Assembly: GCF_001544275.1 (NCBI RefSeq)
Contig: NZ_BCQE01000032.1
Location: forward strand, 1-43,672
DNA: 43,672 bases
DNA from: Enterococcus gallinarum NBRC 100675
Lineage (GTDB): Bacteria > Bacillota > Bacilli > Lactobacillales > Enterococcaceae
Reading direction: 5' to 3'
Made by a program: the position numbers and the translations under genes. Each line of letters starts with the position of its first letter. The stretch's first letter is position 1. Under the pieces are notes generated by a model. The model was given only the letters and a program-made list of their open reading frames with translations, was not told where the DNA came from and made no database searches. This document shows, piece after piece, positions 8,916 through 18,597 of this stretch.

Positions 8916-10016
8916 TTAATTCAATACTAGTAGCTCTTTTGCAGTTTTTGTAAACGGCACACAACCAGTTTCAGTAACATAGATACAATCTTCGATACGA
9001 ACACCGACTTGTTCAGGAATGTAAATCCCAGGTTCGATGGAGAAACACATGCCTTCTTCAATCACCAAATCATTTCCAGTAATCAATGATGGAAATTCAT
9101 GAACCGTTGTGCCGATCCCGTGACCCAATCGATGATTGAAGTATTCACCGTATCCATGACTTTCGATGACCCCACGAGCAATTTCATCCAGTTGACCCGC
9201 AGTAATGCCTGGTTTAACAGCTGCTTGGGCAGTCAGTTCCGCTTCAAGGACGATATCATAGATTTTTCGTTGCAATTCAGTCGGCTCGTGATAGGCAATG
9301 GTACGCGTTGCGTCGCTGCAATAGCCATTCCAGATCACACCTAGGTCGAAGAGGACTAGTTCATTTGGTTTGATTTGTTGTTTACCTGGAACCCCATGAG
9401 GGCTTGCTGCATTGGCGCCTGCTAAGACCGTCGTATCAAAGGACATATGGGAAACGCCGCGTTTTTTGAGTTGATATTCAATCTCTGCAACGATCTCCAT
9501 TTCAGAAATACCTTCTTTGACAGCAGAAAAACCAATCTCAAAAGCGACGTCTGCCCAATTACCTGCTTCAAGCAATGTGTCGATTTCCGCTGCTGTTTTG
9601 GTTAATTGCATTTTCTGGATCACAGGAGTGATATCAAGTGAAAAATCAGTTCCTGGAAGGAGACCATTCAATGCTTCGAAACGTTCAACAGTCAAATCAT
9701 TCTTTTCTAGTGCTAATCGTTTGAGGTGATAACGAGATTCTAGCTCTGCACAGATTTTTTTCCAAGGATCTTCACTGTCTAAATATCCAATCACATCGTA
9801 GGGCCAGCCACTATTTTTAGCTTCTTCAACTTCTAAAGCTGGTGTAAATAGGAAAGGATCGTTATCAGGTGAAAGAAAGAGTGCCAACACGCGTTCATGA
9901 GGTTCACTCTTGAAACCTGAGAAATAGGCAATCGTTGAAGGATTTGAGATATAAGCGACCTCAGCTTGATTGCTGGCTAACCACGTTGTCATTTCTTGTA
10001 TTTTTTCTTTATTCAT
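8916..10016 (-). CDS. pepQ: Xaa-Pro dipeptidase (M24 family)
   Basis: A cytosolic metallopeptidase that splits dipeptides with C-terminal proline. It has a creatinase-like N-domain, then the pita-bread domain with all five metal ligands visible: D224 and D235 (LFDLG...SDATRT), H299 (LGHGIG), E328 (SIEPG) and E342 (VRIED). The length is 366 aa from the chosen ATG at 10016 (MNKEKIQ). An in-frame start 33 bases upstream is less likely because AAGAAGG sits correctly before the shorter form. It is divergent from ccpA, the classical pepQ-ccpA arrangement of lactic acid bacteria, so the shared 195-base region may be CcpA-influenced. Confidence 0.93.
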   Translation of the reverse strand: MNKEKIQEMTTWLASNQAEVAYISNPSTIAYFSGFKSEPHERVLALFLSPDNDPFLFTPALEVEEAKNSGWPYDVIGYLDSEDPWKKICAELESRYHLKRLALEKNDLTVERFEALNGLLPGTDFSLDITPVIQKMQLTKTAAEIDTLLEAGNWADVAFEIGFSAVKEGISEMEIVAEIEYQLKKRGVSHMSFDTTVLAGANAASPHGVPGKQQIKPNELVLFDLGVIWNGYCSDATRTIAYHEPTELQRKIYDIVLEAELTAQAAVKPGITAGQLDEIARGVIESHGYGEYFNHRLGHGIGTTVHEFPSLITGNDLVIEEGMCFSIEPGIYIPEQVGVRIEDCIYVTETGCVPFTKTAKELLVLN

Positions 10017-10129
10017 GAAAAAACCTTCTTTCAAGTATTCTTTCTCCATTTTAGCACGCTTTACTGGAGAATGCTTGTCCGTAAATATGTAAAATTGACT
10101 AAGTTTTCATGAAAGCGAAATTAAAACGG

Positions 10130-10158
10130 TTGCATATTCGCAAAAAGTTTGCTATTCT
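10130..10158 (+). promoter_or_regulatory. Predicted ccpA promoter
   Basis: TTGCAT, 17-base spacer, TATTCT, placed about 50 bases before the ccpA start, which has its own GGGAGA ribosome binding site. Confidence 0.7.
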
Positions 10159-10211
10159 ATCAAAGAAATGTAAATAAGATTTTCTGAAAACAGAATAAAG
10201 GGAGATATATC

Positions 10212-11210
10212 ATGGAAAAACAAACAATTACGATTTATGATGTTGCTCGTGAGGCAAATGTTTCGATGGCGACGGTTTCTCGTGTCGTGAACGGCAACCC
10301 AAATGTTAAGCCAGCGACACGTAAGAAGGTTCTGGAAGTCATTGATCGCTTAGATTATCGTCCAAATGCTGTTGCACGAGGATTGGCTAGCAAAAAAACA
10401 ACTACAGTCGGTGTAATCATTCCCGATGTCAGCAATATGTTCTTTTCTTCATTGGCTCGTGGGATCGATGACGTAGCAACGATGTACAAATACAACATTA
10501 TCTTGGCGAATTCCGATGGCGATAGTATGAAGGAAGTAAACGTACTGAACAATCTTTTGGCAAAACAAGTAGACGGTGTGATTTTCATGGGTCATCGGAT
10601 CACTGATGAAATCCGTGGCGAATTTTCGCGTTCAAAAACACCAGTGGTACTTGCTGGCTCAATCGATCCCGATGAACAAGTGGGTAGCGTGAACATTGAT
10701 TATACAGCAGCTACGAAAGATGCAGTAAGTTTACTAGCCAAAAACAATCAAAAGATCGCTTTTGTCAGCGGTGCATTGATTGATCCAATCAACGGACAAA
10801 ACCGGTTGAAAGGGTACAAAGAAGCGCTGAAAGAAAACAACTTAGACTATTCAGAAGGTTTGATTTTTGAAGCGCCTTATAGCTTCAAAGAAGGCTTGGC
10901 ATTAGTTGAACGAATCATGAACAGTGGAGCGACAGCGGCATATGTAACAGACGATGAACTTGCTATCGGTGTTCTAGACGGTTTGATTGACCGAGGTGTC
11001 AAAGTACCTGAAGAATTTGAAATCATTACAAGCAACAATTCTTTATTGGCAGAAGCTGCCCGTCCACGTTTATCCAGCGTGACCCAACCTTTATATGATA
11101 TGGGTGCTGTAGCGATGCGTTTACTAACGAAAATGATGAACAAAGAAGAAGTAGAACAAAAAACAATTGTTTTACCATATGGTATCTCTGAAAAGAGTTC
11201 AACGAAATAA
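10212..11210 (+). CDS. ccpA: Catabolite control protein A
   Basis: A LacI/GalR-family regulator of carbon catabolite repression and activation that binds cre sites when complexed with P-Ser-HPr. The N-terminal helix-turn-helix reads TIYDVAREANVSMATVSRVV, followed by the hinge helix RPNAVARGLASKKT and a periplasmic-binding-like core starting VGVIIPDVSNMFFSSL; 332 aa matches CcpA. It is divergent from pepQ. HprK, which makes its cofactor, is encoded upstream in this window, and a cre-like site is present at the bgl operon (34059-34072). Confidence 0.97.
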   Translation: MEKQTITIYDVAREANVSMATVSRVVNGNPNVKPATRKKVLEVIDRLDYRPNAVARGLASKKTTTVGVIIPDVSNMFFSSLARGIDDVATMYKYNIILANSDGDSMKEVNVLNNLLAKQVDGVIFMGHRITDEIRGEFSRSKTPVVLAGSIDPDEQVGSVNIDYTAATKDAVSLLAKNNQKIAFVSGALIDPINGQNRLKGYKEALKENNLDYSEGLIFEAPYSFKEGLALVERIMNSGATAAYVTDDELAIGVLDGLIDRGVKVPEEFEIITSNNSLLAEAARPRLSSVTQPLYDMGAVAMRLLTKMMNKEEVEQKTIVLPYGISEKSSTK

Positions 11211-11224
11211 GTGAGAAAAAAGAC

Positions 11225-11253
11225 AAAACCGTTCTTAGGAGCGGTTTTTTTTT
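11225..11253 (+). terminator. Intrinsic terminator of ccpA
   Basis: AAAACCGTTC pairs with GAGCGGTTTT (with one G-U) around a short loop and is followed by a long T run. Confidence 0.88.
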
Positions 11254-11265
11254 ACATATAAATAC

Positions 11266-11300
11266 AAAAAAGAACAGGAGCAACGATGTGCTTCCCGTTC
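11266..11300 (-). terminator. Intrinsic terminator of pbp1A (minus strand)
   Basis: GAACAGGAGCA (11272-11282) pairs with TGCTTCCCGTTC (11289-11300) with one bulge. On the minus strand it is followed by a T6 run. Confidence 0.8.
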
Positions 11301-11342
11301 TTCAGGTAAAACAGATTTTGGCAAATGGCTGTGATGACGTAA

Positions 11343-13802
11343 TCAGTCATCCTCTTTCTGCTCGTTTTTCTTTTCTTCCGTTTTTTCTGCTTCTTTTTGA
11401 TTGTTGTTATTGTTCGTTGCGTTTTCTTCTTTATTGGTACTTCTAGAGCCATTGTTCGTGGCTGTATTGGTAGAAGTAGATGTTGTTGTTCGGCTAGGGG
11501 CGATTTTCTTCCAATAATCTGCATAATTGGCATTCGATCCGCCAATCCCAAATTCAAAGGATGCTTCTTTGGGACCGCCTTTTGTCCAATACGAAGTGAC
11601 TGTCTCGCTTGGATTGGTTCTTCTTGTGTTATCTACTGTGACCGTGCCGCCTGGAAGTGTTCCTGTAGCCTTAGACACTTTGACCTTTTTGACATCATCG
11701 GATAACTCGAATTTTTTATCCACTCCAAAGACCTTCTGGTCGGATTGATAAATGCGATTGATCAAATAAGCCATGTATTGAGCGGTACGTGTTCCGGCAC
11801 TACTATCGGTGGCTTTGTTGTCATCACGACCGGACCAGCTACTGATGGTAATGGAAGGAGTAGAGACCACAAGCCAAGAATCGGACCAATTGTTTGTCGA
11901 ACCTGTTTTACCGACCCAATCGGCATTTCCAAGGTTCCAATCCAGACCACTAACAACGGATTTAAAGTTAGACGTCTTTTGTTCGTCAATTACACTGCGC
12001 ATCATGTCATTCATGATTGATGCTGTTGCTTCAGAGAAGACTTGAACTGGTTGTTGTTCATGCTGATACAAGACTTCGCCTTCATTGTTCTTGATCGATT
12101 CGATCACATAACCTTCCTGGTAAACGCCTTTGTTTGCTAACGTTTGGAACCCATTGGTCTGAGTTAAAACAGTCACATTGGTGACCCCTAAAGGAGCAGA
12201 CTCATAAGCCCAACTGTTGTCTTCAGGATAGTTCATCTTGCTCAAATAATTCTTATAAGAGAAGAATGGGTCACCTTCTTGCTCCCAAATGTCTTGAAAA
12301 ATGTTTGTCGCAGCGATATTACTAGAGACTTCTAATGATTCTCGAATCGACATAAAGGTATTGGTTCCCTTATTTGTCGCGTTAACGATTGGTTCATCCG
12401 CATTTTCACCAGTGCGCCATTTAGCTGCGTAATCAGAGACCATTGATTCAGAACCCATCAAGCCTTCATCGATGGCAGGACCGTAAACGAGCATTGGCTT
12501 AATACTTGATCCAGCTTGTCTTTGGGCATCGAATGCATGATTGAATTGATTTTGCTGATAATCGCGACCACCAATGAACCCAAGTACACGGCCTGTTGCA
12601 TTATCCATCATGACATTCCCAACTTCAATGGGCGCATCGCCCCAGTTATCCAGCATATAGCCATATTTGGACACAGCGTCTTGCATGGCATTATAGATGT
12701 TTTTATCAATGGTAGAGGTAACTGTGTAACCACCATTGACTAATTTTTGTTGTGCTAATTCTAAATATTTCTGATAGGTTTCTTCTTTACTGTATTCTTC
12801 TGCGCTGACTTTATCTTCGTCCGCCAATTGTTTAGCGATAATATCTTTGGCTTCATTGAGAACCGTATAATAGAGGAAACTCTGATCGGTCTGCTCAATG
12901 GCTTCTTGTTTTTTGAAGTCCTGTTTCAAATCATAAGCCATTGCTTCGTCGTATTCTTTTTTTGAGATGTCATGATTACGATACATACTAAAGAGGACGA
13001 AGTCTTTTCGATCTAAACCGGCACTGAGATTTTCTTTGATTTCACCAGTATTCGTGTACGGACTATAGACGATAGGGCTTTGTGGCAATCCAGCAATAAA
13101 AGCAGCTTGCGGCAGTGTAAGATCGGCAGCATTGACGCCAAATATCCCTTGGGCCGCTTCTTGCACGCCGGCAATATTTTGCCCTTTATTATTTCTACCA
13201 AATGGTGAAATATTTAAGTACATTGTGACGATCTCATCTTTAGAGAAAAACTTTTCGACTTCCATCGCCAAGAGAATCTCATTGGCTTTGCGTTTAAAAG
13301 TAGTTTCGCTTGAGAGAATTTGCTGTTTGACTAATTGCTGAGTCAATGTCGATCCACCGCCGCCGCCAAATCCAGTTGCTTCAGAGAGAAGGGCACGGAC
13401 GACCGCTTTAGGAACGACGCCATTATGCTGATTGAAATATTCGTCTTCTGTTGCAATGATCGCTTTTTTGAGATAATCAGAAATTTTATCTGAAGAAACC
13501 GATGTACGCATCAGATCTGATCGAATCGTGGCGATTTTACTACCATCCGCATAAGCTAACTGTGAAGTCTCTGTGATGTCGGTTAATTCTTGCTGCAGTT
13601 CTTCTTTTGACGGGGCTGCGGTATCTTCTACTAAAAATGCAAAATAGCCAACACCGATACCTAGTGCGAGTGAACCGCCCAGAATCAAAAAGGAAATTGC
13701 GACTAAAAAGAGCGAATGGAGCACGCGCAAGCTGATATTGAAATAAAACCAGCTCTTTTTCGTACTTGGAGATTTTGGTTGTTTTTTCTTATTTTGGGGC
13801 AA
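11343..13802 (-). CDS. pbp1A: Class A penicillin-binding protein 1A
   Basis: A bifunctional peptidoglycan glycosyltransferase/transpeptidase. After a basic cytoplasmic tail and one membrane anchor (about 28-56) comes the GT51 domain with TEDEYFNQHNG (catalytic Glu near 119) and GGGGSTLTQQLVKQ (147-160). The transpeptidase domain has the SxxK box S432-S-I-K435, SSN at 493-495 and KTGS at 632-635, all intact. Beyond about residue 740 the tail is low-complexity: Thr/Ser/Asn-rich, then acidic Lys/Glu-rich. Total 819 aa. It sits convergent with ccpA and divergent from tyrS. High confidence for class A PBP; the 1A name follows similarity to enterococcal and streptococcal PBP1a. Confidence 0.95.
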   Translation of the reverse strand: MPQNKKKQPKSPSTKKSWFYFNISLRVLHSLFLVAISFLILGGSLALGIGVGYFAFLVEDTAAPSKEELQQELTDITETSQLAYADGSKIATIRSDLMRTSVSSDKISDYLKKAIIATEDEYFNQHNGVVPKAVVRALLSEATGFGGGGGSTLTQQLVKQQILSSETTFKRKANEILLAMEVEKFFSKDEIVTMYLNISPFGRNNKGQNIAGVQEAAQGIFGVNAADLTLPQAAFIAGLPQSPIVYSPYTNTGEIKENLSAGLDRKDFVLFSMYRNHDISKKEYDEAMAYDLKQDFKKQEAIEQTDQSFLYYTVLNEAKDIIAKQLADEDKVSAEEYSKEETYQKYLELAQQKLVNGGYTVTSTIDKNIYNAMQDAVSKYGYMLDNWGDAPIEVGNVMMDNATGRVLGFIGGRDYQQNQFNHAFDAQRQAGSSIKPMLVYGPAIDEGLMGSESMVSDYAAKWRTGENADEPIVNATNKGTNTFMSIRESLEVSSNIAATNIFQDIWEQEGDPFFSYKNYLSKMNYPEDNSWAYESAPLGVTNVTVLTQTNGFQTLANKGVYQEGYVIESIKNNEGEVLYQHEQQPVQVFSEATASIMNDMMRSVIDEQKTSNFKSVVSGLDWNLGNADWVGKTGSTNNWSDSWLVVSTPSITISSWSGRDDNKATDSSAGTRTAQYMAYLINRIYQSDQKVFGVDKKFELSDDVKKVKVSKATGTLPGGTVTVDNTRRTNPSETVTSYWTKGGPKEASFEFGIGGSNANYADYWKKIAPSRTTTSTSTNTATNNGSRSTNKEENATNNNNNQKEAEKTEEKKNEQKEDD

Positions 13803-13841
13803 AAATGGTCACCTCAATGATATTAGAATAGATTCCGTTGT

Positions 13842-13850
13842 ATTATAGCA
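13842..13850 (-). promoter_or_regulatory. Predicted extended -10 promoter of pbp1A
   Basis: On the minus strand the sequence reads TGCTATAAT, a perfect TATAAT with TG one base upstream. No good -35 is visible at 17 bases, consistent with an extended -10 promoter. It lies about 40 bases before the pbp1A start. Confidence 0.6.
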
Positions 13851-13995
13851 AAAATCAACGCACTTGGATAGTTTTGCTCGTTATCACAATCAAATTATAA
13901 CAAATACGGGATTGATCCAAAATGGGATTAAGGCTTTTCTTTAGGCGGATTTTCAGTTAATATGAACAGTGAGTAATGATTTAGGAGGAAAAAAA

Positions 13996-15258
13996 ATGAG
14001 TTCAGACTTTTTTGAAGAATTAAAAGGTCGTGGTCTGGTTCATCAGGCTACTGACGAAAGTGCATTGATCAAACAATTAAACGAAGAGTCTGTGAAACTA
14101 TATATTGGGTTTGATCCAACCGCTGATAGTTTGCACATTGGCCATCTTTTACCGATCTTGATGCTGCGCCGTTTCCAACAACGAGGACATGTTCCTATTG
14201 CATTAGTAGGCGGAGGAACAGGAATGATTGGCGATCCATCTTTCAAGGACCAAGAACGGCAATTAAATACATTAGATACCGTCAAGGAATGGTCTCAAAG
14301 TATCAAAAATCAATTGTCTCGTTTTATTGATTTTGAGGATCAAACGAATCCAGCAATTTTAGCCAATAACTATGACTGGTTAGGCGAATTAAAATTGATC
14401 GATTTCCTACGTGATGTAGGGAAGAACTTTACCATCAACTACATGATGAGCAAAGAAAGCGTGAAACGCCGCATTGAAACGGGAATTTCTTATACCGAAT
14501 TTGCTTACCAATTGCTGCAAGCCTATGACTTCCTAAATCTTTATGATGAACATGGCTGTCTATTGCAACTTGGAGGCAGTGACCAGTGGGGAAATATCAC
14601 GTCAGGAATTGAACTGCTACGTCGCGAACGAGAAGTCCAAGGGTTTGGTTTGACGATGCCTTTGATTACTAAGGCAGATGGTACCAAGTTTGGTAAAACT
14701 GAGGGGAATGCAGTTTGGCTAGATGCCGACAAAACAACACCTTACGAATTTTATCAGTTTTGGATCAATACGGATGACCGTGACGCTGTGAAATTCTTGA
14801 AATACTTCACTTTCTTATCACTTGAAGAAATTGCAGCCATCGAAAAAGAATTCTTAGCTGCACCAGAAACACGAGTTGCCCAAAAAGCGTTGGCCAAAGA
14901 AGTGACAACCTTAGTTCATGGTGCAAAAGCATATGAGCAAGCTGTTCATATTTCTGAAAGCTTGTTCAGTGGGGATATCAAAGGACTGTCTGCTGACGAA
15001 ATTGCACAAGGATTCAAAGGGGTCCCAACCTATCAAGTTTCGAATGATGATGAGTTAAACATTGTAGAATTGTTGACTACTTCGAAAATCGAAGCATCGA
15101 AACGACAAGCCCGGGAAGATATCCAAAACGGGGCAATCTATGTGAATGGCGAACGTCAACAAGACTTAAATTACGTGATCAACGAAGAAGACCGTATCGG
15201 CGGCAAATATGTTGTTATTCGCCGTGGGAAGAAAAAATACTTCTTGTTGACATTTTAG
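13996..15258 (+). CDS. tyrS: Tyrosyl-tRNA synthetase
   Basis: Charges tRNA-Tyr. It has the class I signatures HIGH ([10 protein letters not shown], about residues 44-53) and a KMSKS-like KFGKT ([13 protein letters not shown]), tyrosine-binding blocks ([20 protein letters not shown]), and a C-terminal S4-like RNA-binding domain with [20 protein letters not shown]. The ATG at 13996 is chosen because TAGGAGG stands eight bases upstream, giving 420 aa; a longer in-frame start at 13969 has no site. The upstream region of about 190 bases is too short for a typical T-box leader and I could not recognise one. Confidence 0.97.
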   Translation: MSSDFFEELKGRGLVHQATDESALIKQLNEESVKLYIGFDPTADSLHIGHLLPILMLRRFQQRGHVPIALVGGGTGMIGDPSFKDQERQLNTLDTVKEWSQSIKNQLSRFIDFEDQTNPAILANNYDWLGELKLIDFLRDVGKNFTINYMMSKESVKRRIETGISYTEFAYQLLQAYDFLNLYDEHGCLLQLGGSDQWGNITSGIELLRREREVQGFGLTMPLITKADGTKFGKTEGNAVWLDADKTTPYEFYQFWINTDDRDAVKFLKYFTFLSLEEIAAIEKEFLAAPETRVAQKALAKEVTTLVHGAKAYEQAVHISESLFSGDIKGLSADEIAQGFKGVPTYQVSNDDELNIVELLTTSKIEASKRQAREDIQNGAIYVNGERQQDLNYVINEEDRIGGKYVVIRRGKKKYFLLTF

Positions 15259-15283
15259 CCAGTTGCTAGAGAGTGAAATGAGT

Positions 15284-15317
15284 AAAAAGCGAACCGCTGA
15301 GTGGGTTCGCTTTTTTT
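15284..15317 (+). terminator. Intrinsic terminator of tyrS
   Basis: AAAAAGCGAACC pairs with GGGTTCGCTTTTT around a GCTGAGT loop, followed by T7. Confidence 0.93.
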
Positions 15318-15347
15318 CAAATCAATAGAGGAGGAAACAGATCGTTT

Positions 15348-16259
15348 ATGGGACAATTATTTTTGAATGCCGCTGGTCTCTTTGCAATGATCTTTTTGGG
15401 GTACTTTCTTAAACAGCTAAAGGTCCTATCAAAAGCAGATGGATCTATTCTGTCTCGGATGATCCTCAATGTCACTCTGCCAGCAGCAATCATTCTTAAT
15501 CTTGCCGATATGCAGATCCAAATGGACGCACTGGCATTAATTTTAATTGCGGTAATCATCACGTTCGTGCAGATTATGACTGCCTTTTTCCTAACCAAAA
15601 AAGAGAATGATGTGTTACGTCAGTTTTCGATGTATTGTGGCTCCGGTTTCAATATTGGAAATTTCGCGATCCCTTTTGCACAAAGTTTTTATCCATTAGG
15701 AATCCCCTTGATTTCATTGTTTGATATGGGTAACAGTATTATGTTGGCAGGGGGCACCACCATTTTGATTGAGTATCTAATCGGGAAACGGACAGTTTTT
15801 GAGCCAGGAAAAATCATTCTTAATTTATTACGATCGCCAACCTTTACTTGCTATTTATTCATGTTGCTGATTCGCAGCTTTGGGCTCTCATTACCGCAAG
15901 GGGTGATCCAGCTAGTCCAACCTATTGGTAATGCCAATACCTTTCTGTCGATGTTCATGATTGGTTTGTTTTTAGATTTTCGTTTACCGAAACATGCTGC
16001 TGCAACGGTAGGAAAGATTTTGAGTTTGCGCTATGGGATCGGTTTGCTATTATTTCTCTGCTTTTTCTTTTTACCCCTTCCTGCTTTTTTGAAGCCCGTG
16101 TTGTGTTTACTGGTGTTTGCTCCAATTCCTTTATTCGGTGTGATCAATTCTGTATTGGCAGGTATGGAGGAAGAGGCAGTCGGCTTTGTGTCTTCTATCA
16201 GTTTCTTGATTAGTTTGCCTCTCATGACACTCGTACTGATTTTATTTGGATTGGCTTAA
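15348..16259 (+). CDS. AEC-family transporter (auxin efflux carrier / malate permease fold)
   Basis: An integral membrane protein of 303 aa with about ten hydrophobic segments in two repeats of five, as in the AEC family. Conserved features include the start LNAAGLFAMIFLGYFLKQL, the NVTLPAAIILNL segment and the GSGFNIGNFAIPFAQ crossover region. Members export or import small organic anions such as malate; the substrate here cannot be inferred. It lies after the tyrS terminator with its own GAGGAGG site and is probably read alone or with nfo, about 100 bases on. Confidence 0.88.
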   Translation: MGQLFLNAAGLFAMIFLGYFLKQLKVLSKADGSILSRMILNVTLPAAIILNLADMQIQMDALALILIAVIITFVQIMTAFFLTKKENDVLRQFSMYCGSGFNIGNFAIPFAQSFYPLGIPLISLFDMGNSIMLAGGTTILIEYLIGKRTVFEPGKIILNLLRSPTFTCYLFMLLIRSFGLSLPQGVIQLVQPIGNANTFLSMFMIGLFLDFRLPKHAAATVGKILSLRYGIGLLLFLCFFFLPLPAFLKPVLCLLVFAPIPLFGVINSVLAGMEEEAVGFVSSISFLISLPLMTLVLILFGLA

Positions 16260-16360
16260 CATAGTGGGTAGAATCAAAGAAAACGGCAAGCAAAAAACTA
16301 GCATGAATGAATGTTTTTTCGCATAATAGACAAGACTTATTTTTAGGAGGAAGACAATCA

Positions 16361-17251
16361 ATGTTAATTGGATCACATGTTTCCATGAGTGGAAAAAAAA
16401 TGTTGCTGGGAGCGGCAGAGGAAGCAGCAAGCTACCAAGCAACTACCTTTATGATTTATACGGGGGCTCCACAAAATACCCGTCGTAAGAAAATTGAAGA
16501 GATGAATATTGCTGCTGGACAAGATTTCATGACGAAAGCAGGCATTTCGAATATTGTTGTCCACGCACCTTATATCATTAATTTGGGAAATACCATCAAA
16601 CCAGAAAATTTTGGCTTTGCGGTGTCGTTTTTACAAGCGGAGATTCAACGAGCACAGGCATTGGGCGCAACGCAAATCACATTGCATCCAGGAGCTCACG
16701 TTGGTGCAGGGCCAGAAGCAGGTATCAAGCAAATCATCAAAGGATTGAACGAAGTCTTGGAAAAAGGTCAAACGGCTCAGATTGCTTTAGAAACGATGGC
16801 TGGTAAAGGAACGGAAATCGGACGCAGTTTTGAAGAAATTGCTGCAATTATTGATGGTGTTACGCTGAATGAGAAGCTTTCGGTGACGTTTGATACTTGC
16901 CACACCAATGATGCTGGATATAACGTCAAAGAAGATTTTGATGGTGTCTTAAATGAGTTTGATAAGGTCATTGGACTGGATCGTTTAAAAGTAATCCATG
17001 TCAATGATTCCAAAAATCCCCAAGGCAGCCATAAAGATCGGCATGCGAATATTGGTTTTGGAACGATTGGTTTTGAAGCATTGAATAAAATCGTCCACCA
17101 CGAACAATTGAAACAACTCCCTAAAATTTTAGAAACTCCTTATGTTGGAGAAGACAAAAAGAATAAAAAAGCTCCTTATGGTTTTGAAATCGCCATGCTG
17201 CAGCAACAAACGTTTGATCCAGACTTGTTGACTAAGATCATGGAGCAATGA
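16361..17251 (+). CDS. nfo: Endonuclease IV (AP endonuclease)
   Basis: A zinc-dependent DNA repair enzyme that cuts 5' of abasic sites. The TIM-barrel begins [15 protein letters not shown]. Metal ligands are seen in [68 protein letters not shown] and LETPY, all as in the family. The length is 296 aa from the ATG at 16361, with TTAGGAGG upstream; an in-frame start 54 bases earlier lacks a site. A small AAACAGT/ACTGTTT hairpin (17274-17302) follows without a T run. Confidence 0.97.
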   Translation: MLIGSHVSMSGKKMLLGAAEEAASYQATTFMIYTGAPQNTRRKKIEEMNIAAGQDFMTKAGISNIVVHAPYIINLGNTIKPENFGFAVSFLQAEIQRAQALGATQITLHPGAHVGAGPEAGIKQIIKGLNEVLEKGQTAQIALETMAGKGTEIGRSFEEIAAIIDGVTLNEKLSVTFDTCHTNDAGYNVKEDFDGVLNEFDKVIGLDRLKVIHVNDSKNPQGSHKDRHANIGFGTIGFEALNKIVHHEQLKQLPKILETPYVGEDKKNKKAPYGFEIAMLQQQTFDPDLLTKIMEQ

Positions 17252-17341
17252 ACCTCATTATCCTATGGCGTAAAAACAGTCTAACCTAGTCCGGAACTGT
17301 TTCAATTATTGAAGAAAGAATGGGTTTAGCAGGAGGAATAG

Positions 17342-17728
17342 ATGGAGTTTGATGAATTGATTACTTTCGCCCAAGCGAAGATTGCACCAAGAAAACTGTC
17401 TCCTTGGGCAGAATCAGGCGGTGTTGCAGCAGCCATCCTTACCAGAGAAGGGAACGTTTTTACCGGAGTGTGCATTGACACTAGTTGTTCTATGGGCTTT
17501 TGTGCAGAACATGCCGCTGCAGCAGCTATGATCACTGCGGGAGAACATCACATTGCAAAAGTTGTGGCTGTGGACTGGCAGGGGCACCCGATCTCACCTT
17601 GTGGTCGTTGTCGCGAGTTTCTCAGTCAGCTGTCTGAAGACAATCTTTCTGCGCAAGTCTTGACGAAGGTGGGCAGTCTGCCGCTTGCTCAGCTTTTACC
17701 ACTTGATTGGAAAGACGGTCTTGTTTAA
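17342..17728 (+). CDS. Cytidine deaminase-like zinc hydrolase
   Basis: A 128-aa member of the cytidine deaminase fold. The zinc site is CAE at residues 54-56 (GFCAEHAAAAAM) and PCGRC at 86-90, so all catalytic residues are there. The segment before it (VFTGVCIDTSCSMGFCAEH) is shorter and more divergent than in standard Cdd, and resembles the wider blasticidin-deaminase/Cdd-like group. It could act on cytidine or deoxycytidine in salvage, or on another nucleoside. AGGAGG lies seven bases upstream. It is convergent with azoR across a shared terminator. Confidence 0.82.
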   Translation: MEFDELITFAQAKIAPRKLSPWAESGGVAAAILTREGNVFTGVCIDTSCSMGFCAEHAAAAAMITAGEHHIAKVVAVDWQGHPISPCGRCREFLSQLSEDNLSAQVLTKVGSLPLAQLLPLDWKDGLV

Positions 17729-17737
17729 CAGTAATAA

Positions 17738-17820
17738 AAAAATCTCAGGAATAAAGCTGTCCCACAACTGCTAGTTCGCATTGTTGGATCGCTTATCATT
17801 CCTGAGATTTTTAATTTTTT
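17738..17820. terminator. Branched bidirectional terminator between deaminase and azoR genes
   Basis: A perfect 15-bp stem pairs 17738-17752 with 17798-17812 (core ATCTCAGGAAT / ATTCCTGAGAT) with A and T runs at its base. The 45-base interior can form AAGC/GCTT and CAAC/GTTG helices. Confidence 0.8.
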
Positions 17821-17821
17821 A

Positions 17822-18439
17822 TTAGAATTTTTTTGCTGCTTCTGCCACTTTTTCTAGGCCGGCTGCAATGATTTCTTCTGTTTTTGAAGGGTCTGCATTG
17901 TGACCTTCAATGATTACTTCATCGATGATCGTCATGCCAAACATACCACCAAATACTTTTTCCATAAATGTAACAGCACTTTCCATGCCGCTCATTTCAC
18001 CTGAGTAGACACCGCCGCGGGCATTTAACAAGACAACTTCTTTGTCTTTCAATAATTGGTTCATAGATCCATCTTCATTGTAGGAGAAAGTGAAACCAGC
18101 TTGGAAAATATAATCGATAAATGTGTGCAATGCCGCAGGAATCGTCAAGTTCCACATAGGAAATGCAAAGACAATCGTATCTGCTGCTGCAAATTTATTC
18201 ATGACATCTTGACGGACGGTCATCAATTCTTGTTCTTCTTGGTTTAAATCTTGTTCTTGTGCTAATTTGCCGAATGCTTCGAACAATGTTTGTCCGATAT
18301 AAGGCATTGGTTGTGCGTAAACATCAAAAGTAACTACATCTACTGCTGTTCGATCTAGATTTTCTACAAAAGTATCGAACATTTTTGCAGATACTCCGTC
18401 AGGACGGTTATTTGCTTTTACAACTAAAACATTTTTCAT
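17822..18439 (-). CDS. azoR: FMN-dependent NADH-azoreductase / quinone reductase
   Basis: A flavodoxin-fold enzyme that reduces azo dyes and quinones with NADH. The family start VLVVKANNRPDGVSAKMFDTF (one residue over-long to quote in full; first part LVVKANNRP) is clear, with the FMN-binding segment FAFPMWNLTIPAALHTFID and the LLNARGGVYSGEM loop. The length is 205 aa from the ATG at 18439; the TTG codon just before it would add one residue. AAAGGTGG is the ribosome binding site. Single-gene unit sharing a terminator with the upstream convergent gene. Physiologically a quinone-detoxifying role is more likely than dye reduction. Confidence 0.92.
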   Translation of the reverse strand: MKNVLVVKANNRPDGVSAKMFDTFVENLDRTAVDVVTFDVYAQPMPYIGQTLFEAFGKLAQEQDLNQEEQELMTVRQDVMNKFAAADTIVFAFPMWNLTIPAALHTFIDYIFQAGFTFSYNEDGSMNQLLKDKEVVLLNARGGVYSGEMSGMESAVTFMEKVFGGMFGMTIIDEVIIEGHNADPSKTEEIIAAGLEKVAEAAKKF

Positions 18440-18597
18440 CAATTTTCCACCTTTTAGATATATTTAACATGTCACGAGAAATAGTATACTATAAAATCAT
18501 TTTGCTTACAATAAATAAGTAGATAATCTTTTTCTGATTTTTTTAAGGAAGTGATCCGTTGCTTTTGGTAAACTAGAAGTACTTCAGGAGGTGCACT

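Noticed and set aside
10110-10123. cre-like TGAAAGCGAAATTA upstream of ccpA
   Set aside because: The left half fits but the right half fails at two conserved positions, so it is too weak to call as autoregulation.
13803-13995. T-box leader for tyrS
   Set aside because: The region is short, lacks a recognisable T-box sequence and has no terminator/antiterminator pair.
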